From a virus: 56,948 nucleotides of DNA. This document shows positions 1 to 7,602 of the stretch, in pieces. Under the pieces are notes generated by a model that worked only from the letters and a program-made list of their open reading frames with translations, ran no database searches and was not told the origin of the DNA. A program made the position numbers and the translations under genes. The DNA lies in the IMG/VR virus record IMGVR_UViG_3300037502_002662, positions 1 through 56,948 of that record. One strand, 5' to 3'. Position 1 is the stretch's first letter; the number at the start of each line of letters is the position of its first letter.

Positions 1-105
<105 letters not shown>

Positions 106-134
<29 letters not shown>

Positions 135-1140
135 GTTACTAAACATACCCGTGTGGCACGAAAAAGGCTACACAGGGAAAGGTATAAGGGTGGCTGAACT
201 TGAGTCAGTCAACCCTGATACCTGGTTCCTGAAACATAAATTGCATGACCCTTTTAATATTGGTAACGACCAACGATGTAATAGTCATGGTCAAAAGGTT
301 ATTGATATTATTAATCAAGTAGCTCCAGATGCACAAATATATTCACTACCAAACTCCAAGAGGTACACACATAAAGGCATAACTGGAGATTTTGTAGATA
401 AAACAATACCATTCGCTATAAAGGAAGGGATACACATAATAGGGGCGAGCCTTGGTGGTTCTGATAATGATGACTTAAACAAAATAATATTAGAAGCTCA
501 AAAATATGGTATTGTATTTACTACTTCAGCTGGAAACAAAGGAAAGAAAGGTCTTGGCAGCTATGCAAGAAGTGACTTATGGATTTCAGTAGGAGCCTTG
601 GGCCTTCGTGGAGATGATTTTGACGATATCTATTTGAAAAGCTATTCAAGCAGAGGTCAGGAATTGGATGTAGTAAGCTTTAGTGGACTCTACGTCCGAG
701 ACGCTAAGCAGAAGGGTAGGGTATTTAAACAGGAGGGTACGAGTTTTAGCCACCCTTTATTCTTAGGTATGCTTGCACTAATGCAACAATTATTCTTAGA
801 AAAGATAGGTCGTACTCTATACCAAGATGAGGTTCTACTGTTTGTTAAAGATCACGTTGTAGATCTAGGAGATACTGGTCGCGATGAATTATATGGTCAT
901 GGTCTATTTATATTACCTGACCCACAAGATATCGATCCACTGAAATATTTATTACATGGGAGGTGTAATGATATGTATAAAGACTTAAACAATCATTGGT
1001 CCAAAGAATATGTAGAAATAATTGAAAGGCACATGCCAAATATTTTTAACGGCTTTCCTGATGGTACATTTAAGCCTGATAAACCTTTAACGAGGGGCGA
1101 GATAGCTAAAATAATATGCGTTTTAAAGGGGTGGAAATAA
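106..1140 (+). CDS. Subtilisin-like (S8) serine protease with C-terminal SLH domain
   Basis: A 344-residue protein starting at GTG behind AGGTGG. Subtilase landmarks are visible: SHGQK with His61, SAGNKG with the oxyanion Asn143, and GTSFSHP with Ser212. The usual Asp of the triad (VAVLDTG in the family) appears to be Glu33 in VAELES. Residues about 289-344 form one SLH domain (NGFPDGTFKPDKPLTRGEIA), the module that binds secondary cell-wall polymers in S-layer bacteria. No signal peptide is seen. It lies between the tail fibre genes and the XhlA-amidase-holin cassette, so it may be a virion- or lysis-associated protease acting on the S-layer. The protease fold and SLH are clear; activity and role are inferred. 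Confidence 0.85.
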
Positions 1141-1499
1141 TGCCTAGTGAAAATGAACATAAAGATGTTATAAGACGCATAACCGAACTAGAGAAAAGAG
1201 CTACAAATATAGAAAAGTCAATTATTCAGATACAGCAAGAAATTAATAACCAAGATAAAGAAGACTTAAAGCTTGATATGAAATTAAGGCAGCTACAGGA
1301 TGAGTTCAAAGAACTAAAAGAAGAAATTGTATTTACAGTACATGATCAAACAGAAAAAACTTGGGAACTCATTCATAAAGGATCTGAAATGATTAACAAA
1401 GAACTTAAAATACTATTCTCACTTATATTGTTATTGTTAACAATTGCTTTTGGTGTTAAAGTAGCACCTGAGTTCCTTAAAATAGTGGGGTTGATGTAA
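1140..1499 (+). CDS. xhlA: Hemolysin XhlA-like lysis accessory protein
   Basis: A 119-residue protein whose ATG at 1140 overlaps the upstream stop (TAATG) behind GGGGTGG; an ATG 24 bases earlier has no such site. The N-terminal two thirds are a charged coiled coil (ITELEKRATNIEKS and on). A single C-terminal membrane segment (LFSLILLLLTIAFGV) follows. This is the architecture of PBSX/SPbeta XhlA proteins, which work with a holin and amidase at the membrane. The amidase gene starts directly after its stop codon. Confidence 0.75.
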   Translation: MPSENEHKDVIRRITELEKRATNIEKSIIQIQQEINNQDKEDLKLDMKLRQLQDEFKELKEEIVFTVHDQTEKTWELIHKGSEMINKELKILFSLILLLLTIAFGVKVAPEFLKIVGLM

Positions 1500-2177
1500 A
1501 TGCGTAGATTTAAAGCTTATACAATAAATGAATTTAAAAATTATATTAATAATATACAGGTGGAGAGGGAGATTACACATGTCCAATATCACCACACGTG
1601 GAGACCGACAAAGAATGGTTTTTATATGGCTAAAGAAAAAGAAAAAGTTATATGGAGTATATGGAAATACCATACTTCTGTTAGATTTTGGCAAGATATA
1701 GCTCAGCATTTTACTATATCACCAGATGGTATGATATGGGATGGTAGAAGTTTAGAATTAGACCCTGCTGGTATTAAAGGACATAATAAAGGTGGTATAA
1801 TGATTGAAATGATAGGTAATTTCGATATAGGGCAGGAAAAATTAGATAATGGCCAATTATATGCAGCTACTAAAGCAGGTGCTATACTAGTTGAAAAATT
1901 TAATTTAACTACAAATGATATAGTATTTCATAATGAATTTTCAAATAAAACATGTCCAGGAAGTTCTATAAATAAAGATATGTTTGTAGGTTTAATACAA
2001 AATATAATAGATACAGAACTTAATAAGTTCGACAAGACAGATGGACTTAAATATTTAGCCAAGCAGGGTATAATAGAAAATCCAGAGAGATGGCTTAAAA
2101 AGTTAGATGAACCTATACCAATATGGGCCGTAACTACAATTCTTGCTAGAATTTATAAGGGGGTGAAAAATAAATGA
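1500..2177 (+). CDS. N-acetylmuramoyl-L-alanine amidase endolysin (Amidase_2)
   Basis: A 225-residue endolysin. The type 2 amidase domain fills about residues 20-170. The first Zn ligand is in QYHHTW (His31/32); the later ones are the His of FHNEF and the Cys of KTCPG. The GHNKGGIMIEMIGNF stretch matches the conserved core of the family. The enzyme cuts the bond between MurNAc and L-Ala in peptidoglycan. A short C-terminal tail (DGLKYLAKQGIIENPERW) looks like a small helical domain seen on clostridial phage lysins. It sits between the XhlA-like gene and the holin, and overlaps the holin by 4 bases. Confidence 0.9.
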   Translation: MRRFKAYTINEFKNYINNIQVEREITHVQYHHTWRPTKNGFYMAKEKEKVIWSIWKYHTSVRFWQDIAQHFTISPDGMIWDGRSLELDPAGIKGHNKGGIMIEMIGNFDIGQEKLDNGQLYAATKAGAILVEKFNLTTNDIVFHNEFSNKTCPGSSINKDMFVGLIQNIIDTELNKFDKTDGLKYLAKQGIIENPERWLKKLDEPIPIWAVTTILARIYKGVKNK

Positions 2178-2437
2178 TTGCTATGCAATATATAGTGGCT
2201 TTTGCTATGGGAGTCGTGAACGTATTTAAAGCACATATTCCATCTAAAGCAGTACCATTTGTAACAATGGGTTTGACGATAATATTTAATTTAGTAAATT
2301 CATATTTGTACGGTGAGGGTAACTTATTAATGGCAGGAAAAGATGCATTTATCGCAGGAGGTATTGCAGTAGGTATGTTCGCAGCTGGTGACGCTATTAG
2401 GAAGTCAGAACATACTCCGTTTAAAACACAAAGATAA
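2174..2437 (+). CDS. Holin
   Basis: An 87-residue hydrophobic protein starting at an ATGA overlap with the amidase stop, behind AAGGGGGTG. Two membrane segments are visible (about residues 5-22 and 28-46), with a third weaker hydrophobic stretch at about 58-73 and a charged C-terminus (RKSEHTPFKTQR). Size, topology and position at the end of the lysis cassette, just before a terminator, support a holin. A second in-frame Met at residue 4 leaves open a dual-start arrangement, as in some holins. Confidence 0.8.
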   Translation: MIAMQYIVAFAMGVVNVFKAHIPSKAVPFVTMGLTIIFNLVNSYLYGEGNLLMAGKDAFIAGGIAVGMFAAGDAIRKSEHTPFKTQR

Positions 2438-2445
2438 AGGATTTT

Positions 2446-2472
2446 AATACCGGATATATCCGGTATTTTTTA
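2446..2472 (+). terminator. Rho-independent terminator ending the late operon
   Basis: A perfect palindrome with a TACCGG/CCGGTA core at 2446-2467 runs into a T-rich tail. It lies 9 bases after the holin stop and closes the head-tail-lysis transcription unit. Confidence 0.85.
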
Positions 2473-2491
2473 TTTAAGTAAAACATAGAAA

Positions 2492-2604
2492 ATCACGGAC
2501 TCGTATAATTAAGTTTATTTTAATTTTTTAAGGTATATTAATGTTATAATATTAATAGGGTATCACGAACATGTAATTTTTAAAATAAACACGTTACATG
2601 TAAA
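2492..2604 (+). promoter_or_regulatory. Promoter/operator module, copy A
   Basis: This element holds TCACGGACTCGTA (2492), a -10 box TATAAT followed by ATTAATAGGG, then TATCACGAACATGTAA (2571 on) and CACGTTACATGTAA (2590 on). The same arrangement occurs at 19921-20030 and 26230-26322, with TCACGRACNCGTAA sites around the conserved TATAATATTAATA. Such placement suggests a phage operator set around a promoter. The rest of the 2473-2721 gap is AT-rich, with a small AAGGAAAATTTCCTT palindrome. Confidence 0.65.
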
Positions 2605-2691
2605 AATTAAATTTATACTACTTTATTTTAATATAAAATAAGGGAAGCATTCCTTAGAAGGAAAATTTCCTTAATAAACTTCTTTCCTTTG

Positions 2692-2700
2692 TGGTATAAT
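2692..2700 (+). promoter_or_regulatory. Extended -10 promoter for the 3D/YyaC operon
   Basis: TTTGTGGTATAATA, a TGn-TATAAT extended -10, lies 22 bases upstream of the start codon. The same TTTGTGGTATAATA string is upstream of the genes at 33365 (+) and 34868 (-). The -35 region is weak. Confidence 0.6.
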
Positions 2701-2721
2701 AAAAAAGAAAGGGGGATAAAA

Positions 2722-3300
2722 ATGAATAAAAACTCAATTTTAGCATTTTGTGCTTCTACCGCTATTGTTACAGGTTTAGTCACCTCAGCAATATATGATG
2801 ACAGAATAAATAAAGAAGTTAATGCAATGACTACACAGGTGGAGCAATTAAAAAGGGAGGTGGAACAACAGTCAAAGGAATATGATATATTATATGAGAG
2901 ACTAAGTGCAGCTAGAAAACGTCTTGAAGAGTTAAGTGATGATACTGAGGTATTAAAAGCTATAGCGCATAACTGTAATATAGATAAATTTAAAGTAACT
3001 GCTTACTCACCTTACGATGATAGAAATGGTTTAAATAGTGATGGCAACCCTAACTATACAGCAACAGGGATAACCCCTAAAGAAGGTACTATTGCTGTAA
3101 ATCCAGAAATTATACCTTATGGTTCTACAGTTGTAATAGTATATAATGATGGTACCATAGAAGTTGGACGAGCTGAAGATACTGGTGGGGCGCTGCGACG
3201 CAAGGGTAATATGCAGATTGATGTATTTAGACGTACATATGAGGAAGCCATGCGCCATGGCGTAAAAGAAGCCACTGTATTATGGTATAAGGAGGAATAA
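2722..3300 (+). CDS. Membrane-anchored coiled-coil protein with 3D (YuiC/YabE-type) domain
   Basis: A 192-residue protein. The ATG at 2722 follows GAAAGGGGG; the upstream TTG reading is not needed. Residues 7-22 are a hydrophobic signal-anchor. About residues 30-75 are a coiled coil. The C-terminal half is a 3D domain named for three conserved Asp: FKVTAYSP, AVNPEIIPYGS, GRAEDTGGAL and NMQIDVF are all present. In Firmicutes these domains have a lytic transglycosylase-like fold (YuiC, an Sps protein linked to sporulation or stationary phase). It is paired with a YyaC homologue 2 bases downstream under its own promoter. Role in the phage is inferred: cell-wall remodelling. Confidence 0.8.
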   Translation: MNKNSILAFCASTAIVTGLVTSAIYDDRINKEVNAMTTQVEQLKREVEQQSKEYDILYERLSAARKRLEELSDDTEVLKAIAHNCNIDKFKVTAYSPYDDRNGLNSDGNPNYTATGITPKEGTIAVNPEIIPYGSTVVIVYNDGTIEVGRAEDTGGALRRKGNMQIDVFRRTYEEAMRHGVKEATVLWYKEE

Positions 3301-3301
3301 T

Positions 3302-3781
3302 ATGGTATTTAATGTAGACGAATTAGAGGCTATACAAGCATACCTACAGGAGCTTGTAGATAAATACTCACCAGAAAAAATAGACCTTGTATGTTTAGGT
3401 ACCACAAGAATTGTAGGTGACTCTGTAGGACCTCTTATAGGTACTTCTATAAATCCAAAAAAGAAATTAAATATTATAGGCACAGTGTCCAAACCTATTT
3501 ATAGAAAAAACTACCATAAACGTATACAAGATAAAAGAAATGATGCATTATGCATTGCTATTGATGCATGTATAAGTGATGAATATAAAATTGGTACAAT
3601 TATAATAGAAGAAGTACCTCTTAAACCCGGCGCTGGTGTAGTAGACACACCTACAGAGGTTGGTGATATATCTATAAAATGTATTGTAGGTAGTAATTTA
3701 GATCAAGTAATAAATGCAGATTATATAAAAATCTATGAAATAGCTTATAATATAAGTACTATTATAAATAATATTTTTTGA
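3302..3781 (+). CDS. yyaC: YyaC-like sporulation protein (DUF1256)
   Basis: A 159-residue protein behind AAGGAGGAATA. It carries the YyaC/DUF1256 pattern: LVCLGTTRIVGDSVGPLIG near residue 30, IGTVSKPIYRKN, AIDACIS, then LKPGAGV and VGDISIKCIVG. YyaC is known in spore-forming Firmicutes as a sporulation protein related in fold to the germination protease GPR, and I do not know it as a usual phage gene. It is co-transcribed with the 3D-domain gene. Together they look like a host-derived, sporulation-linked moron placed between lysis genes and early genes. The family call is strong; the function in infection is unknown. Confidence 0.85.
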   Translation: MVFNVDELEAIQAYLQELVDKYSPEKIDLVCLGTTRIVGDSVGPLIGTSINPKKKLNIIGTVSKPIYRKNYHKRIQDKRNDALCIAIDACISDEYKIGTIIIEEVPLKPGAGVVDTPTEVGDISIKCIVGSNLDQVINADYIKIYEIAYNISTIINNIF

Positions 3782-3829
3782 TACTTTTGATACTTTTGAT
3801 ACTTTTGATACTTTTGATACTTTTGATAC
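3776..3829. repeat. Six tandem copies of a 9-bp repeat (TTTTGATAC)
   Basis: Six perfect copies start at the stop codon of the YyaC gene. Read on the other strand the unit is GTATCAAAA, close to the GTAGCAAAA and GTAGCGAAA units at 3927-3970 and 30.8-31.4 kb. This is an iteron-like array in a 348-base stretch without genes. Confidence 0.9.
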
Positions 3830-3926
3830 ATTATTTTTATTTTCTCACTCAAAAAAAATTTTTTAATATTATGTAGGTACCCACAAAAATATCTTTTTAA
3901 ATTTTTATTATAAGTAGGTAAAATGT

Positions 3927-4044
3927 GTAGCAAAAGTAACAAAGGTAGCAAAAGTAGCAAAGTAGCGAAAAATTAAGAAGTATTCTAAAGTAAAATAATA
4001 TCAATTTTTGTAGAAAATTCGTGGAGAAAATTCGTGGAGAAAAT
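3927..4044. repeat. Iteron-like 9-bp array and tandem 13-mers
   Basis: At 3927-3970 five near-identical units of the GTAGCAAAA type follow one another, the last being GTAGCGAAAA. At 4013-4038 two copies of GAAAATTCGTGGA follow, then a partial third. The 3782-4129 gap holds no credible gene; a minus-strand reading is only repeat translation. The arrays may bind a replication or regulatory protein. Confidence 0.75.
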
Positions 4045-4080
4045 TTTAAAAAATTACTTATAATAATGTTACTTTTATAG

Positions 4081-4086
4081 TATAAT
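4081..4086 (+). promoter_or_regulatory. Candidate -10 box for the early region
   Basis: TTTATAGTATAATATAAATG contains a consensus TATAAT 44 bases upstream of the next start codon. The -35 region (TTATAA at 17 bp spacing) is weak. Confidence 0.45.
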
Positions 4087-4129
4087 ATAAATGAAGAAAA
4101 AATTAAAAATTTTTAAGGAGGTACAAATT

Positions 4130-4444
4130 ATGGTTGAAACTTATGAAGCTACTATTGTTTGTCCACATTGCGGTGGAGAAGTTCTTATTGAAAGGGATTT
4201 GCCTAAAAGAAGAGGTATGTTAGCAGGAAAGACACTTGAAGAAATGACTGATGAAGAATTAAAGATTGAAATCAGAAATGCAAAGTCAGCTCTTTACAAA
4301 GCGCAACAAAAAAATGCTAATGAAGAAACTATTTTAAGAAATAAAGTTAGGGTTGAAGCTGCTTTAGCTGAAAGAGAGAAAAGAGAAGCTGCTAAAAAAG
4401 AAGCGGAAGTAGAAGAAGCGGAAGTAGAAGAAGCGGAAATGTAA
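4130..4444 (+). CDS. Small zinc-finger/coiled-coil protein with acidic repeats
   Basis: A 104-residue protein. The ATG at 4130 follows AAGGAGGTACAAATT; the ATG 39 bases earlier has no binding site. The N-terminus has a CPHCGG knuckle, only one Cys pair, so any metal site would be shared or incomplete. A helical charged middle follows, and a C-terminus made of three near-perfect EAEVE units encoded by 15-bp DNA repeats. It forms a monocistronic unit between a promoter and a strong terminator, so it may be made abundantly. Family not recognised. Confidence 0.75.
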   Translation: MVETYEATIVCPHCGGEVLIERDLPKRRGMLAGKTLEEMTDEELKIEIRNAKSALYKAQQKNANEETILRNKVRVEAALAEREKREAAKKEAEVEEAEVEEAEM

Positions 4445-4447
4445 TAT

Positions 4448-4470
4448 AAAGCCCGATATATCGGGCTTTT
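4448..4470 (+). terminator. Rho-independent terminator
   Basis: A perfect palindrome AAAGCCCG/CGGGCTTT runs into TTTT, 4 bases after the preceding stop codon. Confidence 0.9.
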
Positions 4471-4474
4471 ATGT

Positions 4475-4516
4475 GGGAGGAGAGGCTGTGATGTAGGTTC
4501 AACTCCTACACCTCCC
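4475..4516 (+). ncRNA. tRNA-like acceptor/T-arm minihelix (possible tRNA remnant)
   Basis: GGGAGG at 4475-4480 can pair with CCTCCC at 4511-4516. Inside lies a T-arm-like hairpin, GTAGG-TTCAACT-CCTAC (4493-4509). There is no D arm, anticodon arm or CCA. It could be a tRNA remnant, an attachment-site relic or a chance structure. It lies just after a terminator in the 4445-4752 gap without genes, which also has a GGCACC/GGTGCC hairpin at 4561-4581. Confidence 0.4.
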
Positions 4517-4603
4517 TGCTTAATTTTTGTACATCATTTTGTTCAACCCCCTTTGTATATGGCACCTTATATTATGGTGCCGCCTTATTTCCTTTTTAAG
4601 TGC

Positions 4604-4656
4604 TATTAGAGTGTCTATAATAATAATAATAATAAAGCTTTGTAGGCATTCTAATA
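4604..4656 (+). other. Stem-loop with a (TAA)6 microsatellite in its loop
   Basis: TATTAGAGTG (4604-4613) pairs with CATTCTAATA (4647-4656), allowing one G-T pair. The loop contains six TAA units (4618-4635). It is non-coding and lies 97 bases before the next gene. Role unknown. Confidence 0.5.
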
Positions 4657-4752
4657 ACATTTAAAATTATTTTTAACCTAATGTTTTAAAAATTTTTAAA
4701 ATAAGGAGGTGTACTTTTAAAATTACAAAATTACAAAGGGGGCAGTTACAAA

Positions 4753-5034
4753 GTGAAACAACAAAAGTTTGTAGAATTGTATTGTGATGAGCAGGACGGT
4801 TTATGGAAACTCACAGTTTGGACAATACCTACAAAAGATTTCGACCCATTTGAGTGTGACTTTAAGAACTTAGACTATAAAAGCCCACACATACATAAGG
4901 CTACACGAGAACAAAGACGTATTGCTAAAAAATATCGCGAACAAGGTTATAAAGTACATACTAATACAGCAAACAAAGATAGTTATTTTCAAATAGTACC
5001 TAAATGGATTGTAGAATTAATAAAAGGAGGTTAA
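4753..5034 (+). CDS. Hypothetical small protein
   Basis: A 93-residue protein from GTG 4753 behind a GGGGG site. It is rich in aromatic and charged residues (LWKLTVWTIPTKDFDPFE, then REQRRIAKKYREQGY). No family is recognised. It opens the early gene run that leads into the helicase, and its end overlaps the ribosome binding site of the next gene. Confidence 0.6.
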   Translation: MKQQKFVELYCDEQDGLWKLTVWTIPTKDFDPFECDFKNLDYKSPHIHKATREQRRIAKKYREQGYKVHTNTANKDSYFQIVPKWIVELIKGG

Positions 5035-5036
5035 AG

Positions 5037-5255
5037 ATGAGTAAAGCCACAGAATATCACTATTATAGCGACGGATATCTTTTTATAAAGCATTCTACTA
5101 GGCCTGAAAATGGCACAATAAATGTTTACAAAATAATTGTAGATAGAGAAGGTAATGTACATCTTAATGAGAGATTTTTATTTAACATTTACGGTATAGG
5201 TAGTTATGATGAATTTGTAATGTATTGTAAAGAATATAGTAAGCTTGAATGGTAA
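5037..5255 (+). CDS. Hypothetical small protein
   Basis: A 72-residue protein. The ATG at 5037 sits behind a perfect AAAAGGAGG; the longer reading from 5004 would overlap the previous gene needlessly. It is Tyr-rich (TEYHYYSDGYLF), with no recognised domain. The helicase gene overlaps its last codons. Confidence 0.65.
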   Translation: MSKATEYHYYSDGYLFIKHSTRPENGTINVYKIIVDREGNVHLNERFLFNIYGIGSYDEFVMYCKEYSKLEW

Positions 5256-6937
5256 AGGGGGACAAGCTTATAGCTAAACTACTATTCAACCATAGGTATA
5301 TTGAAATTGTTTGTAATAAAAATGATATTGAATCAAGACATTTAGCTAGTAAGATACCTTACGTTCATAGTAATAGAACAAAGACTAAATTTAAAACTAC
5401 TATAAGAAATATAGACTTAGTATTGAAATTATTCAGGAATATCAATAATTTGCAAGAATTAAAGTCAGCTAATGCTCCTAAAAAGATTGTAGATTTATAT
5501 ACTAAAGAATTCAATAGAAGAACAACTACACAGTTTCTAATAAATAATGGACCGCAGCAACACAATGGATGGTTATGGACACATCAACAATTAGGCAGAG
5601 AAATAGCACAGTATAATGATAGATTTGCTTTCTTTTATGATACTAGAACTGGTAAAACACCTATGAGTTTACAGATAATAGCAGATGACATTGAAAAGAA
5701 TCCTACACATAAATGGTTAGTTTTATGTCCATTAATTCTTATAGAAAATGCTTGGTTAGAAGATGCTAAAACATTTTTTCCAGACTTAAAAGTAGTTAAC
5801 TTACATGATAAAACTAAAGCTCGTAGGTTGAAAAAATTTAAACGGGATGCAGATGTATATATTACAAATATAGAGTCTTTTGTAAATTATAAGAAACATA
5901 TAGAGCAATTATCGATAAAAGGCTGTTTTGTAGATGAGTCTTCTACAATGAAAAGCCATAAGTCTAAATTTGCTAAAGCAGCTGTAGATTATAGTCAAAA
6001 AATTAATAGATGGTACCTTCTTTCAGGAACCCCAGCGCCTAATGGTGAATGGGAATATTACAGACAATTACAGTCGATTGATTATTACGGTGTACATAAA
6101 TCATGGACACAGTTTAAAAATTACTTTTTTAATAATATTTCTTATAATCCACAATTTGAAAAGTTACAAATAAAACCTGAAAAAAGAGATGAACTTTTAG
6201 GCCTGTTACGGAGATACTCATTATATGTAGACAAGGAAGATGTACTTACAACACCTGGAATGGACTTTATTGTATATGAGGTAACTATGCCTGACAAACT
6301 TAGAAAGCAATATGATGAATTGCGTAGAAAGCTTTATCTAGAAGTAGAAAAAGAAGGAGGTGAACTAGCTCTAATAACCGCATTATCTACAGGAGCTAAA
6401 TTTAATAAACTTAATCAAGTTACATCTGGGTTCATAATTGATACTGAGGAAGAACAAACGTATCTATTATCAGATTATAAGTTTAAAGCCTTAGATAAAA
6501 TACTTCACAATATTGGAGATAACCAAGCAATAATATGGGCAAATTATCATAAAGAGTTTGAGTTAATAAATAAAAGATATCCCGGTAAATGTGGCTTAGT
6601 ATATGGTAAAATACCTTTTGAAGAGAAAAATAAAAACATACAGGATTTTAAGCAAGGTAAACTACAATATCTTGTGGCTAACCCAGCTTCTGCGGATAAG
6701 GGTTTAACACTTACTAATGCGCATTTTAGTATTTACTTTAGTTTAAATTATAGTTATGAATTATGGAAGCAATCTGTAGACCGTATATATGGAGATATAA
6801 GTAAACAAAAGCATAAATGTATATATTATGTTATAGTGGCTAAAGGCACTATTGATAAAACAATCTATAATACAATAAAGAATAAAGGATCTATGAGTAC
6901 TGCGGTGCTAGATCACTTAAAAGGAGAAACTTTTTAG
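5249..6937 (+). CDS. SNF2-type DNA helicase/translocase
   Basis: A 562-residue superfamily 2 helicase. Walker A lies in FFYDTRTGKT (Lys136), Walker B is the DESS box at about 229-232, motif III is LLSGTPAPNGEW, and the C-terminal RecA lobe has AIIWANYH and LVANPASADKGL followed by QSVDRIYG, the motif VI arginine region. The family translocates on double-stranded DNA; phage members act in replication or recombination. The ATG at 5249 has a poor binding site. A strong GGGGG lies inside the gene, 8 bases before an in-frame ATA codon at 5270, so the true start is uncertain. Confidence 0.85.
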   Translation: MVKGDKLIAKLLFNHRYIEIVCNKNDIESRHLASKIPYVHSNRTKTKFKTTIRNIDLVLKLFRNINNLQELKSANAPKKIVDLYTKEFNRRTTTQFLINNGPQQHNGWLWTHQQLGREIAQYNDRFAFFYDTRTGKTPMSLQIIADDIEKNPTHKWLVLCPLILIENAWLEDAKTFFPDLKVVNLHDKTKARRLKKFKRDADVYITNIESFVNYKKHIEQLSIKGCFVDESSTMKSHKSKFAKAAVDYSQKINRWYLLSGTPAPNGEWEYYRQLQSIDYYGVHKSWTQFKNYFFNNISYNPQFEKLQIKPEKRDELLGLLRRYSLYVDKEDVLTTPGMDFIVYEVTMPDKLRKQYDELRRKLYLEVEKEGGELALITALSTGAKFNKLNQVTSGFIIDTEEEQTYLLSDYKFKALDKILHNIGDNQAIIWANYHKEFELINKRYPGKCGLVYGKIPFEEKNKNIQDFKQGKLQYLVANPASADKGLTLTNAHFSIYFSLNYSYELWKQSVDRIYGDISKQKHKCIYYVIVAKGTIDKTIYNTIKNKGSMSTAVLDHLKGETF

Positions 6938-6950
6938 AGGGGGTAGATTA

Positions 6951-7142
6951 ATGTATATAAAAACTGTAAAAGTTACCAATCCAAAAAATGTAATAGTACA
7001 AATACCAAAATTTGTTGTAGAAAACTGGGGTTTAAATGAAAAAGATGGTGTGGAGGTGCATATTAATAGTGAAGAAAAATACCTCATCCTTAAGCCAAGA
7101 AAAGGATACTCACCGATACGCACAAGAATCAACACTGACTAG
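6951..7142 (+). CDS. AbrB/MazE-like DNA-binding protein
   Basis: A 63-residue protein with the SpoVT/AbrB swapped-hairpin pattern: VTNPKNVIVQIPKFVVENWGL, then KDGVEVHI and YLILKPRKG. These beta-barrel dimers bind DNA as transition-state regulators or antitoxins. No toxin partner is seen; the next, overlapping gene is a VRR-NUC nuclease. It is likely a phage regulator. Confidence 0.65.
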   Translation: MYIKTVKVTNPKNVIVQIPKFVVENWGLNEKDGVEVHINSEEKYLILKPRKGYSPIRTRINTD

Positions 7143-7404
7143 ACATGTTAAGAAATGGTTGTCAACTCAAAAAGATATAGCTTTCTATAAGGCAAGTGAT
7201 AGATATACGAAGGGTATATCAGACATTATAGCTTGCGTAAGAGGTGTATTTGTAGCTATTGAATTAAAAGCTGCTAATGGAAGCCCTACACCTCACCAAG
7301 AAATATTTATACGTAAAATACAACAAACAGGTGGGATAGGTGGTGTTTGCTACTGCTTAAAAGACGTTAAAGAGCTTATTGATAAAGCTAGAAATAAAAT
7401 TTAA
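7069..7404 (+). CDS. VRR-NUC nuclease
   Basis: A 111-residue PD-(D/E)XK nuclease of the VRR-NUC type. The core reads GISDIIACVRGVFVAIELK, followed by GSPTPHQEIF, giving the Asp, the E-x-K and the Gln of the active site. Related proteins are structure-selective (Holliday-junction-type) nucleases. I place the start at GTG 7069, about 10 bases after GGAGGTG; a reading from ATG 7036 would overlap the AbrB-like gene even more. It sits among replication genes and probably processes branched DNA. Confidence 0.85.
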   Translation: MKKNTSSLSQEKDTHRYAQESTLTRHVKKWLSTQKDIAFYKASDRYTKGISDIIACVRGVFVAIELKAANGSPTPHQEIFIRKIQQTGGIGGVCYCLKDVKELIDKARNKI

Positions 7405-7418
7405 AGGGGGGGATACAT

Positions 7419-7598
7419 ATGAATAAAGATATTTTACGCGCATTAGGTTTTGAAAAAGAAGTAGAGTGTATAGAAAATGGTAAATGCCCATTATGTAATA
7501 GACCTATAAGAATGGAAGAATTTAGGGACACGTTATCTATAAAAGAATTCAAAATATCAGGTATGTGCCAAAAATGTCAGGATAAGATATGGGGCTGA
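7419..7598 (+). CDS. Small zinc-ribbon protein
   Basis: A 59-residue protein behind AAAGGGGGGG. It has two Cys pairs, CPLC near residue 23 and CQKC near residue 50, typical of a zinc ribbon. It sits between the VRR-NUC nuclease and the sigma factor. Function unknown; the zinc ribbon might bind nucleic acid or protein. Confidence 0.7.
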   Translation: MNKDILRALGFEKEVECIENGKCPLCNRPIRMEEFRDTLSIKEFKISGMCQKCQDKIWG

Positions 7599-7602
7599 TA
7601 TT

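Noticed and set aside
3745-3960. Minus-strand frame with YQK repeats
   Set aside because: It only reads the TTTTGATAC tandem array; low-complexity, no ribosome site, antisense to the end of the YyaC gene.
4475-4516. Functional tRNA gene
   Set aside because: No D arm, anticodon arm or CCA; a mismatch closes the acceptor stem. Reported only as tRNA-like.
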